Source: JACRBR01 sp964371355 | GTDB taxonomy: Bacteria; Chloroflexota; Dehalococcoidia; DSTF01; JACRBR01 | Direction of reading: 5' to 3' | Assembly (NCBI GenBank): GCA_964371355.1 | Contig: CAYJMG010000010.1 | Location: 1-64,000 of the forward strand | Length of the DNA stretch: 64,000 bases | In this document: positions 48,986-57,734 of the stretch, piece by piece | Numbering within the stretch: the first letter of the stretch is position 1 | How the letters are laid out: each line of letters opens with the position of its first letter | Made by a program: the position numbers and the translations under genes | The notes under the pieces: generated by a model | Seen by the model: only the letters and a program-made list of their open reading frames with translations | Database searches by the model: none | Told to the model about the DNA's origin: nothing

Positions 48986-49684
48986 TCAGCAACCGAGCGC
49001 CCGTACACGCTCATACAGCGGCCGCAGATCCTCGGGTACCTCGAGTTCGTGGTGCCGGAGATCCGTCCGTACCAGTCCGGGATCGAGATCGCGCTCCACG
49101 AATACCGACAGGCGCCCAACCGCCGCCGCCGCGTCCTCGTGCAGCTCGCCGTACTCGACGACTGCCGTGTTGAGGGCGTACGCGTCGATGACTTCGAGCA
49201 GGCGCTCGTATTGCACGCGCCAGACGTGATACACCGCCCGGCGCGCTTCGTCGCCGACCTGCCCGAAGTAGCTCATGGTGGACGCCGCCACCTCGTCCGG
49301 GCTGCGCAGGCACACGACGACCCGTGGGCGGCCGTCGAGCACTGACAACCACGGCTCGAGGGTCCAGCAGAACCGCGGATCCTTCCACGCGGGCGTCGCG
49401 AGGGCGGCCTGCTCAATCATGTACGGCACGTACTCCTGCGCCGCGTCGAGGATTTGCTGGCGGCTGGCCCACGAGAACGGCGGTCCGACGCCGGCGGCGT
49501 GCAGGACTGCCTGGTTGATCTTCACCACCTGTCGTTCCTCGAAGTACCCCTCGGCGTTATGCTCGTCGCGCTCTATGAGTTCGTGCCCGACGGCCAGGCC
49601 GGCCTCGTGCAGCAGGCGCGCGACGGCGCTGGTACCCGAGCGGCCGCTGCCGCAGATGATGAATTGGGGCCTGGGGGTGCTCAC
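48986..49684 (-). CDS. Sulfotransferase-family protein
   Basis: This 232-residue protein has the PAPS 5'-phosphosulfate loop ICGSGRSGTSAVARLLHEAG (from residue 10). The 3'-phosphate-binding segment near 122-138 is VVVCLRSPDEVAAS, typical of the sulfotransferase superfamily. It would move a sulfo group to an unknown acceptor. The GTG at 49684 overlaps the nitroreductase stop (GTGA); upstream in-frame sequence is shadow of that gene. Confidence 0.82.
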   Translation of the reverse strand: MSTPRPQFIICGSGRSGTSAVARLLHEAGLAVGHELIERDEHNAEGYFEERQVVKINQAVLHAAGVGPPFSWASRQQILDAAQEYVPYMIEQAALATPAWKDPRFCWTLEPWLSVLDGRPRVVVCLRSPDEVAASTMSYFGQVGDEARRAVYHVWRVQYERLLEVIDAYALNTAVVEYGELHEDAAAAVGRLSVFVERDLDPGLVRTDLRHHELEVPEDLRPLYERVRALGC

Positions 49685-50193
49685 GGCCAGCGGTTGCTCT
49701 TCACGTAGTCGTCCCACGGCAGGCGCGCCGCCTCCGGGACGGACTTGGGCGCCTTGGCCCGGAATCCAAAGCCGATCACGATGCTGATGCGCCATCCCTC
49801 CGGCAGGCCCAGCTTCTCTCGGCCACAGTCGACGTGGTGGATACTGACGGGGCACGAGGCTACGCCCTCCGCCCACGCCGCCAACATCATGTTCTGTGCC
49901 GCTCGGCCCGCGTCGAACTCCTGGCGCGTCCCGGCCTCGGTCAGGACGACGGCGACCGCCAGCGGGGCCTCCGGTAGCCAGCCGGCGAAGTCGCCGCACT
50001 CGGCGACGGCCGCCCGCTGCGCAGGATCATCGAGGATGACGAAGCGGCACGGCTGGCTGTTCTTCGAGCTGCCCGCCATCCGCCCTGCCTGCACGATACG
50101 GCGCACCATCTCCGCCGGCACAGGCTCCCCGGTGAACGAGCGCGTGTCCCGCTTCGACACGATCGTCGTGTACGTCGTACTGTCTTCAGCCAT
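49681..50193 (-). CDS. Nitroreductase-family flavoprotein
   Basis: This 170-residue NTR-fold protein has the FMN-binding RDTRSFTGEPVPAEM near 15 and SSKNSQPCRFVI near 42. DAGRAAQNMMLAAWAEG near 97 and the final GFGFRAKAPKS also fit. It is shorter than average but complete. It likely reduces nitro groups, quinones or a cofactor, with FMN and NAD(P)H. First gene of a pair with the sulfotransferase. Confidence 0.88.
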   Translation of the reverse strand: MAEDSTTYTTIVSKRDTRSFTGEPVPAEMVRRIVQAGRMAGSSKNSQPCRFVILDDPAQRAAVAECGDFAGWLPEAPLAVAVVLTEAGTRQEFDAGRAAQNMMLAAWAEGVASCPVSIHHVDCGREKLGLPEGWRISIVIGFGFRAKAPKSVPEAARLPWDDYVKSNRWP

Positions 50194-50259
50194 GACCCGA
50201 TTATCTCCCGCCCGACGCCTTCATCCAACACCTCCTACCTCGACCGCCTTCCAGCGCCC

Positions 50260-50287
50260 GTCGTCCGTCGTCCGTCATCCGTCGTCG
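50260..50287. repeat. Heptanucleotide repeat upstream of the LLM gene
   Basis: GTCGTCC, GTCGTCC, GTCATCC, GTCGTCG lie between the divergent nitroreductase and LLM oxidoreductase genes. Confidence 0.75.
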
Positions 50288-50352
50288 TTCGCCCATGTCC
50301 CACCGTCGGGGCCACCGTCCCGTGGCTACTATCCTCTGCCCACCACCCCCGG

Positions 50353-50358
50353 TACCCT
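50353..50358 (+). promoter_or_regulatory. Putative -10 box before a leaderless LLM start
   Basis: TACCCT (in TACCCTAG) ends 7 bases before the ATG at 50366, and no Shine-Dalgarno precedes the start. TATCCT at 50330-50335 is an alternative -10. Confidence 0.35.
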
Positions 50359-50365
50359 AGCCCCC

Positions 50366-51367
50366 ATGCGCTACGGCTTCACGTTCCCGCTCGACGGCCT
50401 CCCCCTTCACGCCCACAAGGAGGCCCTCCAGGAAGCCGAGCGGCTCGGTTATACCGACGCCTGGTCGTACGAGATTGACGGTGTCGATTGCTTCACTCCG
50501 CTGGCGCTGGCCGCCTCCTGGACAGAGAAGCTGTTTCTGGGCACCGCCATCGCCAACGTATACACGCGCGCGCCCATCACGCTCGCCATCTCCGCCAACG
50601 CCATCGCCGAAGCGGCACCCGGTCGCTTCGCGCTCGGACTGGGCGCCGGCTCTTCCGTCATCGTCGAGCAGTGGGGCGGCGTGCCGTTCGAGCTGCCCTA
50701 CCGTAAGGTGCGCGACGTGAACCGCCTGGTCCAACAGATGCTCCGCGGCGACAAGGTGACCGCAGATCTCGAAACCGCACGCTCCAACGGCTTCAAGCTC
50801 TCCCGCACGTTGGCTCCACCGCCGCCCGTGTACGTGGCCGCGCTGCGCGAGCGCATGCTCCAGCTCGCAGGCGAAGAGTCCGACGGCGTGATCATCAATT
50901 GGCTCTCCGCCGGCGATGTCCCGAAGGCGGTCGCGGCAGCCCGGAGAGGCGCCCAGAAGGCCGGTCGCGATCCATCGAAGCTCGAAGTCGTGTGCCGCAT
51001 CTTCGTCTGCATGATCGAGGACGAGAACATCATCGACTTCCTGGGCCGCCGGATGATCGCGGCGTATCTCAACGTCCCGGTGTACGCCGCCTTTCACGAG
51101 TGGCTGGGACGCGGGCCAGCGCTACAGGGGATGTGGGACAACTGGAAGGCCGGCGACCGAAAAGCCGCCACCGCCGCCATCCAGCGCGAGACGATCGAAG
51201 AGCTGCTCATCTTCGGCGACGCCGCGACGTGCCGCAGCAAGATCCAGGCCTACGTGGACAGCGGCGTGACCGTGCCCGTCCTCAACTTCATCCCGGTCGC
51301 CCCCGACCCGGCCGGCCGCGCCGAGCAGTCCCTCAACATGCTCCGCGCGCTGTCGCCCAGCGCCTGA
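50366..51367 (+). CDS. LLM-class flavin/F420-dependent oxidoreductase
   Basis: This 333-residue TIM-barrel protein belongs to the luciferase-like monooxygenase superfamily. It has EALQEAERLGYTDAW near 20, a Gly-rich phosphate loop RFALGLGAGSS near 90, and DGVIINWLS near 175. Whether it uses FMN or F420 cannot be read from the sequence. The ATG at 50366 is chosen because homology starts there. The end is followed by an imperfect hairpin (AAGAGGGC with GCCCTC-CTCTT). Confidence 0.85.
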   Translation: MRYGFTFPLDGLPLHAHKEALQEAERLGYTDAWSYEIDGVDCFTPLALAASWTEKLFLGTAIANVYTRAPITLAISANAIAEAAPGRFALGLGAGSSVIVEQWGGVPFELPYRKVRDVNRLVQQMLRGDKVTADLETARSNGFKLSRTLAPPPPVYVAALRERMLQLAGEESDGVIINWLSAGDVPKAVAAARRGAQKAGRDPSKLEVVCRIFVCMIEDENIIDFLGRRMIAAYLNVPVYAAFHEWLGRGPALQGMWDNWKAGDRKAATAAIQRETIEELLIFGDAATCRSKIQAYVDSGVTVPVLNFIPVAPDPAGRAEQSLNMLRALSPSA

Positions 51368-51370
51368 CAC

Positions 51371-51404
51371 AAGAAGAGGGCACGTCGGCCCTCCTCTTCG
51401 ATCT
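51371..51404 (+). terminator. Imperfect hairpin after the LLM gene
   Basis: GAAGAGGGC and GCCCTCCTCTTC flank a 6-base loop with a small bulge in one arm, between convergent genes (LLM and P450). Confidence 0.5.
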
Positions 51405-51433
51405 CTGCGTGCCCTGCGGATCTGTTGGGAAGC

Positions 51434-52639
51434 CTATGCGGTCACGGGTGCGAACGCGGGATCCAGCTCGAACCGCACCTTCAGCGCTTTGGGGCCGCCG
51501 GGCCGCAACACGCCTTCGCTCCCGCCCTCCAGGATCTCCAGCCGCTTGATACGGGGCGCCAGGATGCTCATCGCGATCTGGCCCTCAAGGCGCGCCAGCG
51601 GCGCCCCCAGGCACACGTGGATGCCCATCCCGAACCCCAGGTGCTTGTTCGGCGTCCGGTCGATTATGAATTCCTCCGGGTCCGGGAAGGCTGTCTCGTC
51701 GCGATTCGCCGAGCCAAGCAGCGCCAGTAGCCGATCGCCCTTCGGCAGCACCGTCCCGCTCACCTCGACGTCTCGCGCCGTCTTGCGGATCGTCGCCGGG
51801 AACGGCGGGTAGAAGCGCAGCGCCTCCTCGATGAAACTGGGCACCAGGTCCAGGTTCGCCCTGAGCTGGTCCAGCACGTGCGGCATCTCCGAGAACACGC
51901 GCGCCGAGTTCACGATGAGTCCCGTCGTCGTCTCGTTGCCGGCCACCAGCAGCACCCGCGACACGACCAGGAGGTCCTCCATGCTCAGGTGCCCGTCCTC
52001 GGTCTCTGCATGGATCAGCGCGCTCAGGAGGTTGTCCTCGGGGTGCTGGCGCAGCCGTTCGATGTGCTCTCTGAAGTAGGCGTCGAACTCGACGTTGATC
52101 TGCTCAAGCGAGGTGTCGCCCGGATTGAACAGGGTCGTCCCGACGTTCTCGATGATGGCGTCCGACCACCGTTTGAACGTCGCCAGGTCACCGTCCGCCA
52201 CGCCGAGCATGTTCGCGATAACGCCGACCGGCAGTGGGTACGCAAGTTCCTCCACGTAGTCCGGCTCGTCCTGCGCCAGCATGTGGTCGATCATGCGGGT
52301 GGCGTTCGCCGTGATGGCGTCGCGCTGCAGCTCGATCATCCTCGGCGTGAACGCCTTTTGCAGCAGCCCCCGCATCCGCGTGTGGACGGGCGGATCGTCG
52401 AAGAGGATAGTCGGCGGGCGTGGCTCGTCGGCCGGACGCTCCGCCACTTGCGACGAGAAGGTCTCGGGGTCGCGCAGGATGCGGATGACATCGTCGTATT
52501 TCGCGACCACCCAGAAGCCCGGCGATATCTGCACCACCGGCTGGGTCTCCCGCATCATCTTGAAGATGGGGAACGGGTCCCCGCCCATCACCGGGCTGTC
52601 GAAGAAGCTCCGGATCGGTGATTCTGGCTGTGCGACCAT
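51434..52639 (-). CDS. Cytochrome P450
   Basis: This 401-residue soluble P450 oxidises an unknown substrate. The I-helix oxygen motif is AGNETTT, the K-helix ExxR is EEALR, and the heme loop is FGMGIHVCLGAP with ligand Cys343. GGAGG lies 5 bases before the ATG at 52639. It is divergent from a flavin reductase-like gene with an AT-rich inverted repeat between them. No ferredoxin is adjacent. Confidence 0.93.
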   Translation of the reverse strand: MVAQPESPIRSFFDSPVMGGDPFPIFKMMRETQPVVQISPGFWVVAKYDDVIRILRDPETFSSQVAERPADEPRPPTILFDDPPVHTRMRGLLQKAFTPRMIELQRDAITANATRMIDHMLAQDEPDYVEELAYPLPVGVIANMLGVADGDLATFKRWSDAIIENVGTTLFNPGDTSLEQINVEFDAYFREHIERLRQHPEDNLLSALIHAETEDGHLSMEDLLVVSRVLLVAGNETTTGLIVNSARVFSEMPHVLDQLRANLDLVPSFIEEALRFYPPFPATIRKTARDVEVSGTVLPKGDRLLALLGSANRDETAFPDPEEFIIDRTPNKHLGFGMGIHVCLGAPLARLEGQIAMSILAPRIKRLEILEGGSEGVLRPGGPKALKVRFELDPAFAPVTA

Positions 52640-52671
52640 GTCGGCCTCCGCTGAGATTCGCCCCAGGCCAA

Positions 52672-52692
52672 TATTTTGGTTTCAACAAAATA
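52672..52692. promoter_or_regulatory. AT-rich inverted repeat, likely operator
   Basis: TATTTTG-GTTTCAA-CAAAATA has perfect 7-bp arms in an otherwise GC-rich genome. It lies between the P450 gene and the divergent flavoprotein gene. It is likely a repressor site (TetR/MarR-like spacing). Confidence 0.6.
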
Positions 52693-52709
52693 AACCGGCT
52701 TCGGGAGGG

Positions 52710-52737
52710 GTGTCAAGCTCCGCCAGGCGGCTACAAT
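52710..52737 (+). promoter_or_regulatory. Putative promoter of the flavin reductase-like gene
   Basis: GTGTCA, 16 bases, TACAAT (52732-52737), about 30 bases before the GTG at 52767. Confidence 0.5.
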
Positions 52738-52766
52738 CGAAGCACCCTTACCGACGGGAGATCGCA

Positions 52767-53279
52767 GTGTCCGACGAGAACGCGAAGCCCGCGCTCGACA
52801 TGATGAACTACGGGATGTACGTCATCGGCTCCCGTGGTCCCGCGGGTCTGAACGTCATGGCGGCTCACTGGCTCATGCAGATCAGCTTCCACCCGCGCAT
52901 GGTCGCCCTTTCCGTGGAAAACGACGCTCGCACGCTGGCCAATATCCGCGAGACCCGGGTGTTCACCGTCAACGTGATGGGCGAGGACAGCCGTGAGCTG
53001 GTGGCGTCATTCCTCCAGCCCGCCGACCCGCACAAGATCCTGGGCCGCAACGCCGCCGGGCAGATGGTCGTCGACAAGCTCGCCGGCGTGGATTACAAGA
53101 CGATGGGGACCGGATGCCCCGTCCTCCGCGATGCCCTCGCCTGGTTCGAGTGCGAGGTTGAAGGCGGCCTACCAGCCGGCGATCACACTCTCGTCGTAGC
53201 CCGCATCACGGACGGCGGCCAGATCAACGTCGGGAAGCCTCTGCGCGACGACGACCTGGGGTGGACGTACTCGGGGTAG
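52767..53279 (+). CDS. Flavin reductase-like FMN-binding protein
   Basis: This 170-residue split-barrel protein of the flavin reductase like family has GMYVIGSRGPAGLNVMAAHW near 14 and FHPRMVALSVENDARTLANI near 40. CEVEGGLPAGDHTLVVARI occurs late and FTVNVMGEDS near 72. It binds FMN and reduces it or transfers electrons. The GTG start is set by GGGAG 7 bases upstream. It is divergent from a P450. Confidence 0.88.
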   Translation: MSDENAKPALDMMNYGMYVIGSRGPAGLNVMAAHWLMQISFHPRMVALSVENDARTLANIRETRVFTVNVMGEDSRELVASFLQPADPHKILGRNAAGQMVVDKLAGVDYKTMGTGCPVLRDALAWFECEVEGGLPAGDHTLVVARITDGGQINVGKPLRDDDLGWTYSG

Positions 53280-53284
53280 TGCTG

Positions 53285-53722
53285 TCAGGGATCATCCGGA
53301 GCGCCAAAGGCCCGCACTGCCTCTACTTGCCCGTGCGTCTCGACCGACCCGGGGCGCGCCTCACGCACGCGCGCGATCGCCGCCGCAGCATCCAGGCCCC
53401 GGCTGACGTACCAGCAGGCTATGAGCGTGCCCGTGCGGCCGATGCCGTACCGGCAGTGGACAAGCGCCGCGCCTCCACTCGCGATCGCGCGCTCGATGGC
53501 CTCCACACCCGCCGCGAGCTGCTGCTGCTCCGGCGCGCTGAAGTCCGCGACGGGGAGGTGCACCTGCGTCAGGCCGGCGCGGCTCACCACAACATCAGCG
53601 TGCGGTTCCTCGTCGAGATTCACGACGACCGTGACGCCAGCCGACGCCGCGTTTCTGAGCGCGGCACGGTCAGGATAGGCCGAAGCACACAATGCTCCCG
53701 GCTCGAACCATGTGAGCGCCAA
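53285..53722 (-). CDS. Small dual-specificity/tyrosine phosphatase
   Basis: This 145-residue protein has the catalytic P-loop HCRYGIGRTGT (Cys90, Arg96) and general acid Asp60 in VADFS. The fold matches small DSP/CDKN3-like phosphatases. It lies 5 bases after an esterase gene. Substrates could be phosphoproteins or phosphoinositide-like molecules. Confidence 0.88.
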   Translation of the reverse strand: MALTWFEPGALCASAYPDRAALRNAASAGVTVVVNLDEEPHADVVVSRAGLTQVHLPVADFSAPEQQQLAAGVEAIERAIASGGAALVHCRYGIGRTGTLIACWYVSRGLDAAAAIARVREARPGSVETHGQVEAVRAFGAPDDP

Positions 53723-53727
53723 CGGCC

Positions 53728-54606
53728 TCAGCCCGCCCCCACCGACGCCGCCACCACATCGGACTTGATCTGCTGCGCCGCCGCCGTGCCGAAAGTGCGC
53801 GGATTCGCAACGTAGCGATCCAGAAACAGCGACATCACGGCCGCTACCTGGCGCCCGAACTCGGGCGTCGCGTCGAATGCGTGCGGTGCGTCGGCATATA
53901 CGTGCAACTCCGCGGGCACAGCCGCCTCGATGAGCCGGTTGTACATCGCGAAGCTGGCCGCATCAGGCACCAGCTCGTCCTTGTTTCCCGTGACCAGCAG
54001 CGTCGGCGGGAACTTCGGCGTCGTCCACTCCAGCGGGCTCGCTCGACGGGCCACTTCGACGTCCGCCCCGCGGCCGAACAGGAACTCCAACTCCGGCGCC
54101 AGCGGTTGGCCGGGGGCGTACAGCATCGTCGGCGCGTAGATCGCCACGCAGGCCGCCACGTCGGTCGCCACGCCAGGATTGCCGCCGTCGCCCTCGAACT
54201 CCGTCTCGTTCGGCGTCCCGGCCACCATCAGCGAAAGGTGCGCCCCCGCGCTGTTCCCCTCCACGGAGATCTTCTTCGAGTCGATACCCAGTCTGGCCGC
54301 GTTCGCGCGCATCCAGCGCAGGCACGCCTTCACGTCGTGGATCTGCGCCGGCCACTTCGACTCGCCCGCCAGCCGGTATTCCGCCGCCACGCAGACGTAG
54401 CCGATGCGCCCGAGCAGGATGCCGTAGCCGTGGAGCTGGCTCCGGTCGCCCGTCGCCCAGCCGCCGCCGTGGATCAGCAGCACCGCCGGACGGTCCGTTC
54501 CCTGTTGCGGCGGGTGGTACACGTTGCACTTCAGATCGCGCCCGCCGCCCGTGCCGAAGACCACGTCCTGCTCGACCCTGACGCGACCCGTCTGCTGTTC
54601 CGCCAT
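53728..54606 (-). CDS. Alpha/beta-hydrolase esterase (HSL/BD-FAE-like)
   Basis: This 292-residue esterase has the oxyanion motif LLIHGGGWATGD near 43, the nucleophile elbow GNSAGAHLS near 117 and a late DAPHAFD acid/base part near 245. This matches the hormone-sensitive-lipase type. No signal peptide. Upstream of a small phosphatase in a two-gene unit. Confidence 0.9.
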   Translation of the reverse strand: MAEQQTGRVRVEQDVVFGTGGGRDLKCNVYHPPQQGTDRPAVLLIHGGGWATGDRSQLHGYGILLGRIGYVCVAAEYRLAGESKWPAQIHDVKACLRWMRANAARLGIDSKKISVEGNSAGAHLSLMVAGTPNETEFEGDGGNPGVATDVAACVAIYAPTMLYAPGQPLAPELEFLFGRGADVEVARRASPLEWTTPKFPPTLLVTGNKDELVPDAASFAMYNRLIEAAVPAELHVYADAPHAFDATPEFGRQVAAVMSLFLDRYVANPRTFGTAAAQQIKSDVVAASVGAG

Positions 54607-54701
54607 AGCTGCCTCCGATACCTGCGATAACTCTTGTCACCGACACTACGCCCACGCCAGGTCAGAAGCAAGATCCAGATTCAAAACAGGTCCGTCGTCA
54701 A

Positions 54702-54731
54702 TTGGCAGCTACACAGGCCGGCGCCTAGAAT
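54702..54731 (+). promoter_or_regulatory. Putative promoter of the malic enzyme gene
   Basis: TTGGCA (54702-54707), 18 bases, TAGAAT (54726-54731), 52 bases before the ATG at 54783. Confidence 0.5.
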
Positions 54732-54782
54732 AGTGGGCTTCCGCCGAGGGGAGAACGCAGCAGCACGAGGGGATACATCGCC

Positions 54783-56240
54783 ATGGCCCGTAAGAACGGC
54801 AGCCGACCCAACGACCTGCCCGCCGCCACCTATACCTTCAGCATCCAGGCCCAGTATCCCAACAAACCCGGCATGCTTGCCCAGATAGCGTCCGCGGTCG
54901 GCGACGTCGGTGGGAACATCGGCGATATCGACGTCGTGCGTACCACCGACGCGACCATCGTGCGCGAGATCAGCGTCGCCGCCCGCGACAGCGACCACGC
55001 GCGTGACATCGTCGAGGGCGTCCGGAAGGTGAAGGGCGTCCAGATCAAGAGCGTCGCCGACCGCGTCTTCCTCTCACATCGCGGTGGCAAGATCGAGATC
55101 CGCAACAAAGTGCCCGTCACGTCGCGCCGCGACCTCTCGGTCGTCTACACGCCAGGTGTCGCCCGCGTCTGCCTCGCCATCGACAAGGACCCCGAAGCGG
55201 CCTACTCCATGACCATCAAAGCGAACACCGTGGCGGTCGTCAGCGACGGCACTGCTATTCTCGGGCTCGGCGATCTCGGCCCGAAGGCCGCCATGCCCGT
55301 GATGGAGGGCAAGGCGATGCTCTTCAAGTCGTTCGGTGGCGTCGATGCGTGGCCGATCTGCCTGGACACCAAGGACCAGGACGAGATCGTGAACATCGTG
55401 AAAGCGATCGCGCCAGGCTTCGGCGGTATTAACCTCGAGGACATCTCCGCCCCGCGCTGCTTCTACATCGAGGAGAAGCTGAAGAAGGAACTCGACATCC
55501 CCGTCTTCCACGACGACCAGCACGGCACGGCGGTTGTCGTCCTCGCAGCCGTCCTGAACGCCGTCCGCATCGTCAAGAAGGACATCACCGACCTGAAGGT
55601 CGTCGTCCTCGGCGTGGGCGCGGCCGGCGTGGCTTGCTCGAAGATCCTGATGTCCGCGGGCGTGAAGAACATCATCGGCTGCGACCGCACCGGCATCATC
55701 TACAAGGGCCGCAAAGAGGGCATGAACTTCATGAAGGAGTGGTTCGCCGACCACACGAACCTGGAGGGCATCAGCGGCTCCGTCTCCGACGCGATGGAGG
55801 GCGCCGACCTGTTCCTGGGCGTCGCCGGCCCCAACATGATCACCGTCGACGACGTGAAGAAGATGAACCGCGACCCCATCGTCATGGCCATGGCCAACCC
55901 CGACCCGGAGATCCGGCCCGAGGTGGCCGGCCCGCACGTCGCAGTGATGGCCACCGGCCGCAGCGACTACCCAAACCAGATCAACAACGTGCTCTGCTTC
56001 CCCGGCCTCTTCCGCGGCGTCCTCGACGTGCGCGCGCGCCAGATCACCGAGCACATGAAGCTGGCCGCGGCCGAGGCCATCGCAGCGGCCGTGAGCAAGA
56101 ACGAGCTGGGACCGGAGTACATCATCCCCAGCGTCTTCCACCCCACGGTGGCCAAGAACGTCGCGAAGGCCGTCTCCGAAGCTGCCATCGCCGACGGTGT
56201 GGCCGAGAAGGAGAAGCCCTCCGTCCCGGTGTTTATCTAG
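54783..56240 (+). CDS. ACT-domain malic enzyme (malate to pyruvate + CO2)
   Basis: This 485-residue enzyme carries an N-terminal ACT domain (about 12-85; YPNKPGMLAQIASAVGDVGG, with a later IKSVADRVF). A malic-enzyme catalytic part follows: VVYTPGVARVC near 120, SDGTAILGLGDLGPKAAMPV near 150, VFHDDQHGTAVV near 240, and the NAD(P) motif LGVGAAGVA near 278. The ACT domain suggests control by an amino acid or similar ligand. Its stop shares CTAG with the convergent MFS gene. Cofactor preference not readable. Confidence 0.93.
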   Translation: MARKNGSRPNDLPAATYTFSIQAQYPNKPGMLAQIASAVGDVGGNIGDIDVVRTTDATIVREISVAARDSDHARDIVEGVRKVKGVQIKSVADRVFLSHRGGKIEIRNKVPVTSRRDLSVVYTPGVARVCLAIDKDPEAAYSMTIKANTVAVVSDGTAILGLGDLGPKAAMPVMEGKAMLFKSFGGVDAWPICLDTKDQDEIVNIVKAIAPGFGGINLEDISAPRCFYIEEKLKKELDIPVFHDDQHGTAVVVLAAVLNAVRIVKKDITDLKVVVLGVGAAGVACSKILMSAGVKNIIGCDRTGIIYKGRKEGMNFMKEWFADHTNLEGISGSVSDAMEGADLFLGVAGPNMITVDDVKKMNRDPIVMAMANPDPEIRPEVAGPHVAVMATGRSDYPNQINNVLCFPGLFRGVLDVRARQITEHMKLAAAEAIAAAVSKNELGPEYIIPSVFHPTVAKNVAKAVSEAAIADGVAEKEKPSVPVFI

Positions 56241-57706
56241 ATCGGCGCACCAGGCACCGCGGGGGCCGCGCCATCGTGTCCGGGCGCGTGCTCGGCGATG
56301 AACGCCACGATGGTCCGGCGGGCGTCTTCGTCGGCGCTGCGGCTCGCTTCGTACACGAGCCAGGCGCCGAGCGACGCCACCGTCACCGTGGCCAGCAACA
56401 TCGAGTACCGCAGGCTGTCGCCGTCATTCATGCCGCCAAGCTGAAACAACTCGGACACGCCGCCGACCACCAGTGGCGCCATCGCCGCCCCCAGCACCGA
56501 CAACGATAGCCCAAACGCGGCGAAGGACTGGCTCCTGATCCGCGGTGACGAGCACGCCGCCACGATCGGGATCAGCCCGCCCGACCCCACCGATGCCACG
56601 AATCCGCCGCCAATGAGCAGCACCAGCGTCACCGGCGCGAACGGGATCGCGAACGCGGCCGTCCACGTTACCAGCAGGATGACGACCGACAACGCGCCCA
56701 GCCGCCCAAGGTAGCCAAACCCGCGGTGCATCCGGTCGTCGGCGTACGGCCCCGCCAGCCACTGGCCGGCGAAGGCGGCGACGGCGAGCGCCCCGAACAC
56801 GGCGCCAGCCTGCCGCGTGTCCATGTCGAACCGCCGCTCGAACAACGTGGGCAGCCAGACGATCACGCCGATCAGCGTGAACCCGATCGCCGCGTTCGCC
56901 AGGATCATGTACAGCAGCGTCCTCGTCCGCAGGATGGTCCCAAGGCTCTCGAAGAACCCTTTGCGGTCAGCCGGCTCGCGCAGGAACTCGGCCAGCATCG
57001 GGTTCTCCTCGATCGCCTCCTTGAGCTCAGCCTCGCCCCGCTTCGGCTCCCGCAGCGTCAGCGCCACGAGGCCGAAGACCAGCCCGGGGACTGCCGCCGC
57101 TGTGAATCCCCAGCGCCAGCCCACCCATGCGACGACTCCGCCTCCGACCACGGCGCCCACGATCGATCCGAACGCGTTCGCCGACCGCCAGTAGTTCATG
57201 ACGCGGCCGCGCACCGCCTGCGGGTAGTAGTCCGAGAGCAGGCTCAGGTGCGTCGGCCCGATCGTCCCCTGGCCGACACCCAGCAATGCGCGCGTGAGAA
57301 AGAGCTGCCAGAAGGCGCGCGAGGCGGCCGCGAACAGCCCCGAACTGCCCCAGATCACGGCGCCGATCGCCAGGATGCGGGTTCGCTTCCCGTGGTCGGC
57401 CCAGTTCCCAACGGGCAGCGACAGAATCCCCGTCAGGAAGATGACGGCAAGCGGCAGGAGCCCCACCGTTAGATCCGACAACGCGAAGTGCGCTCGGATG
57501 TCATCCAGAGCGACCGTCAGCACGGCCCGGTCGAACTCGTCGACGGCGTTCAGGATGAAGAGGATGATGAGGGGCCGGAGCGCGTACTGCCGCAAGCTCA
57601 CTGTACGGCGCGGCAGCTCGAGTGGCGACGCCGGACGCTCCGGCGCTGGCACAGCCGCGCCGCCAGACGCGGCGTCGGCCGCGACCTCAGGGGATGTTCG
57701 CTCCAT
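56237..57706 (-). CDS. MFS transporter
   Basis: This 489-residue protein has 12 hydrophobic segments. MFS signature: loop GNWADHGKRTRILAIGAVIW near 120 (the RG-box after helix 2), followed by LLGVGQGTIGPTHLSLLSDYYP. Residues 1-40 are a Pro/Ala-rich cytoplasmic extension. Substrate unknown; the closest resemblance is spinster-like/anion-type MFS. Convergent with malic enzyme. Confidence 0.9.
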   Translation of the reverse strand: MERTSPEVAADAASGGAAVPAPERPASPLELPRRTVSLRQYALRPLIILFILNAVDEFDRAVLTVALDDIRAHFALSDLTVGLLPLAVIFLTGILSLPVGNWADHGKRTRILAIGAVIWGSSGLFAAASRAFWQLFLTRALLGVGQGTIGPTHLSLLSDYYPQAVRGRVMNYWRSANAFGSIVGAVVGGGVVAWVGWRWGFTAAAVPGLVFGLVALTLREPKRGEAELKEAIEENPMLAEFLREPADRKGFFESLGTILRTRTLLYMILANAAIGFTLIGVIVWLPTLFERRFDMDTRQAGAVFGALAVAAFAGQWLAGPYADDRMHRGFGYLGRLGALSVVILLVTWTAAFAIPFAPVTLVLLIGGGFVASVGSGGLIPIVAACSSPRIRSQSFAAFGLSLSVLGAAMAPLVVGGVSELFQLGGMNDGDSLRYSMLLATVTVASLGAWLVYEASRSADEDARRTIVAFIAEHAPGHDGAAPAVPGAPI

Positions 57707-57734
57707 CTCGGACTATGGTAGCCGCTGCCGGCCG

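Noticed and set aside
48712..49173. Open frames in the 48642-48985 gap
   Set aside because: No homology signal, weak starts, and they run into the sulfotransferase gene in another frame.
49745..50365. Longer LLM start
   Set aside because: The extension is antisense to the nitroreductase gene and crosses heptad repeats; family homology begins at 50366.
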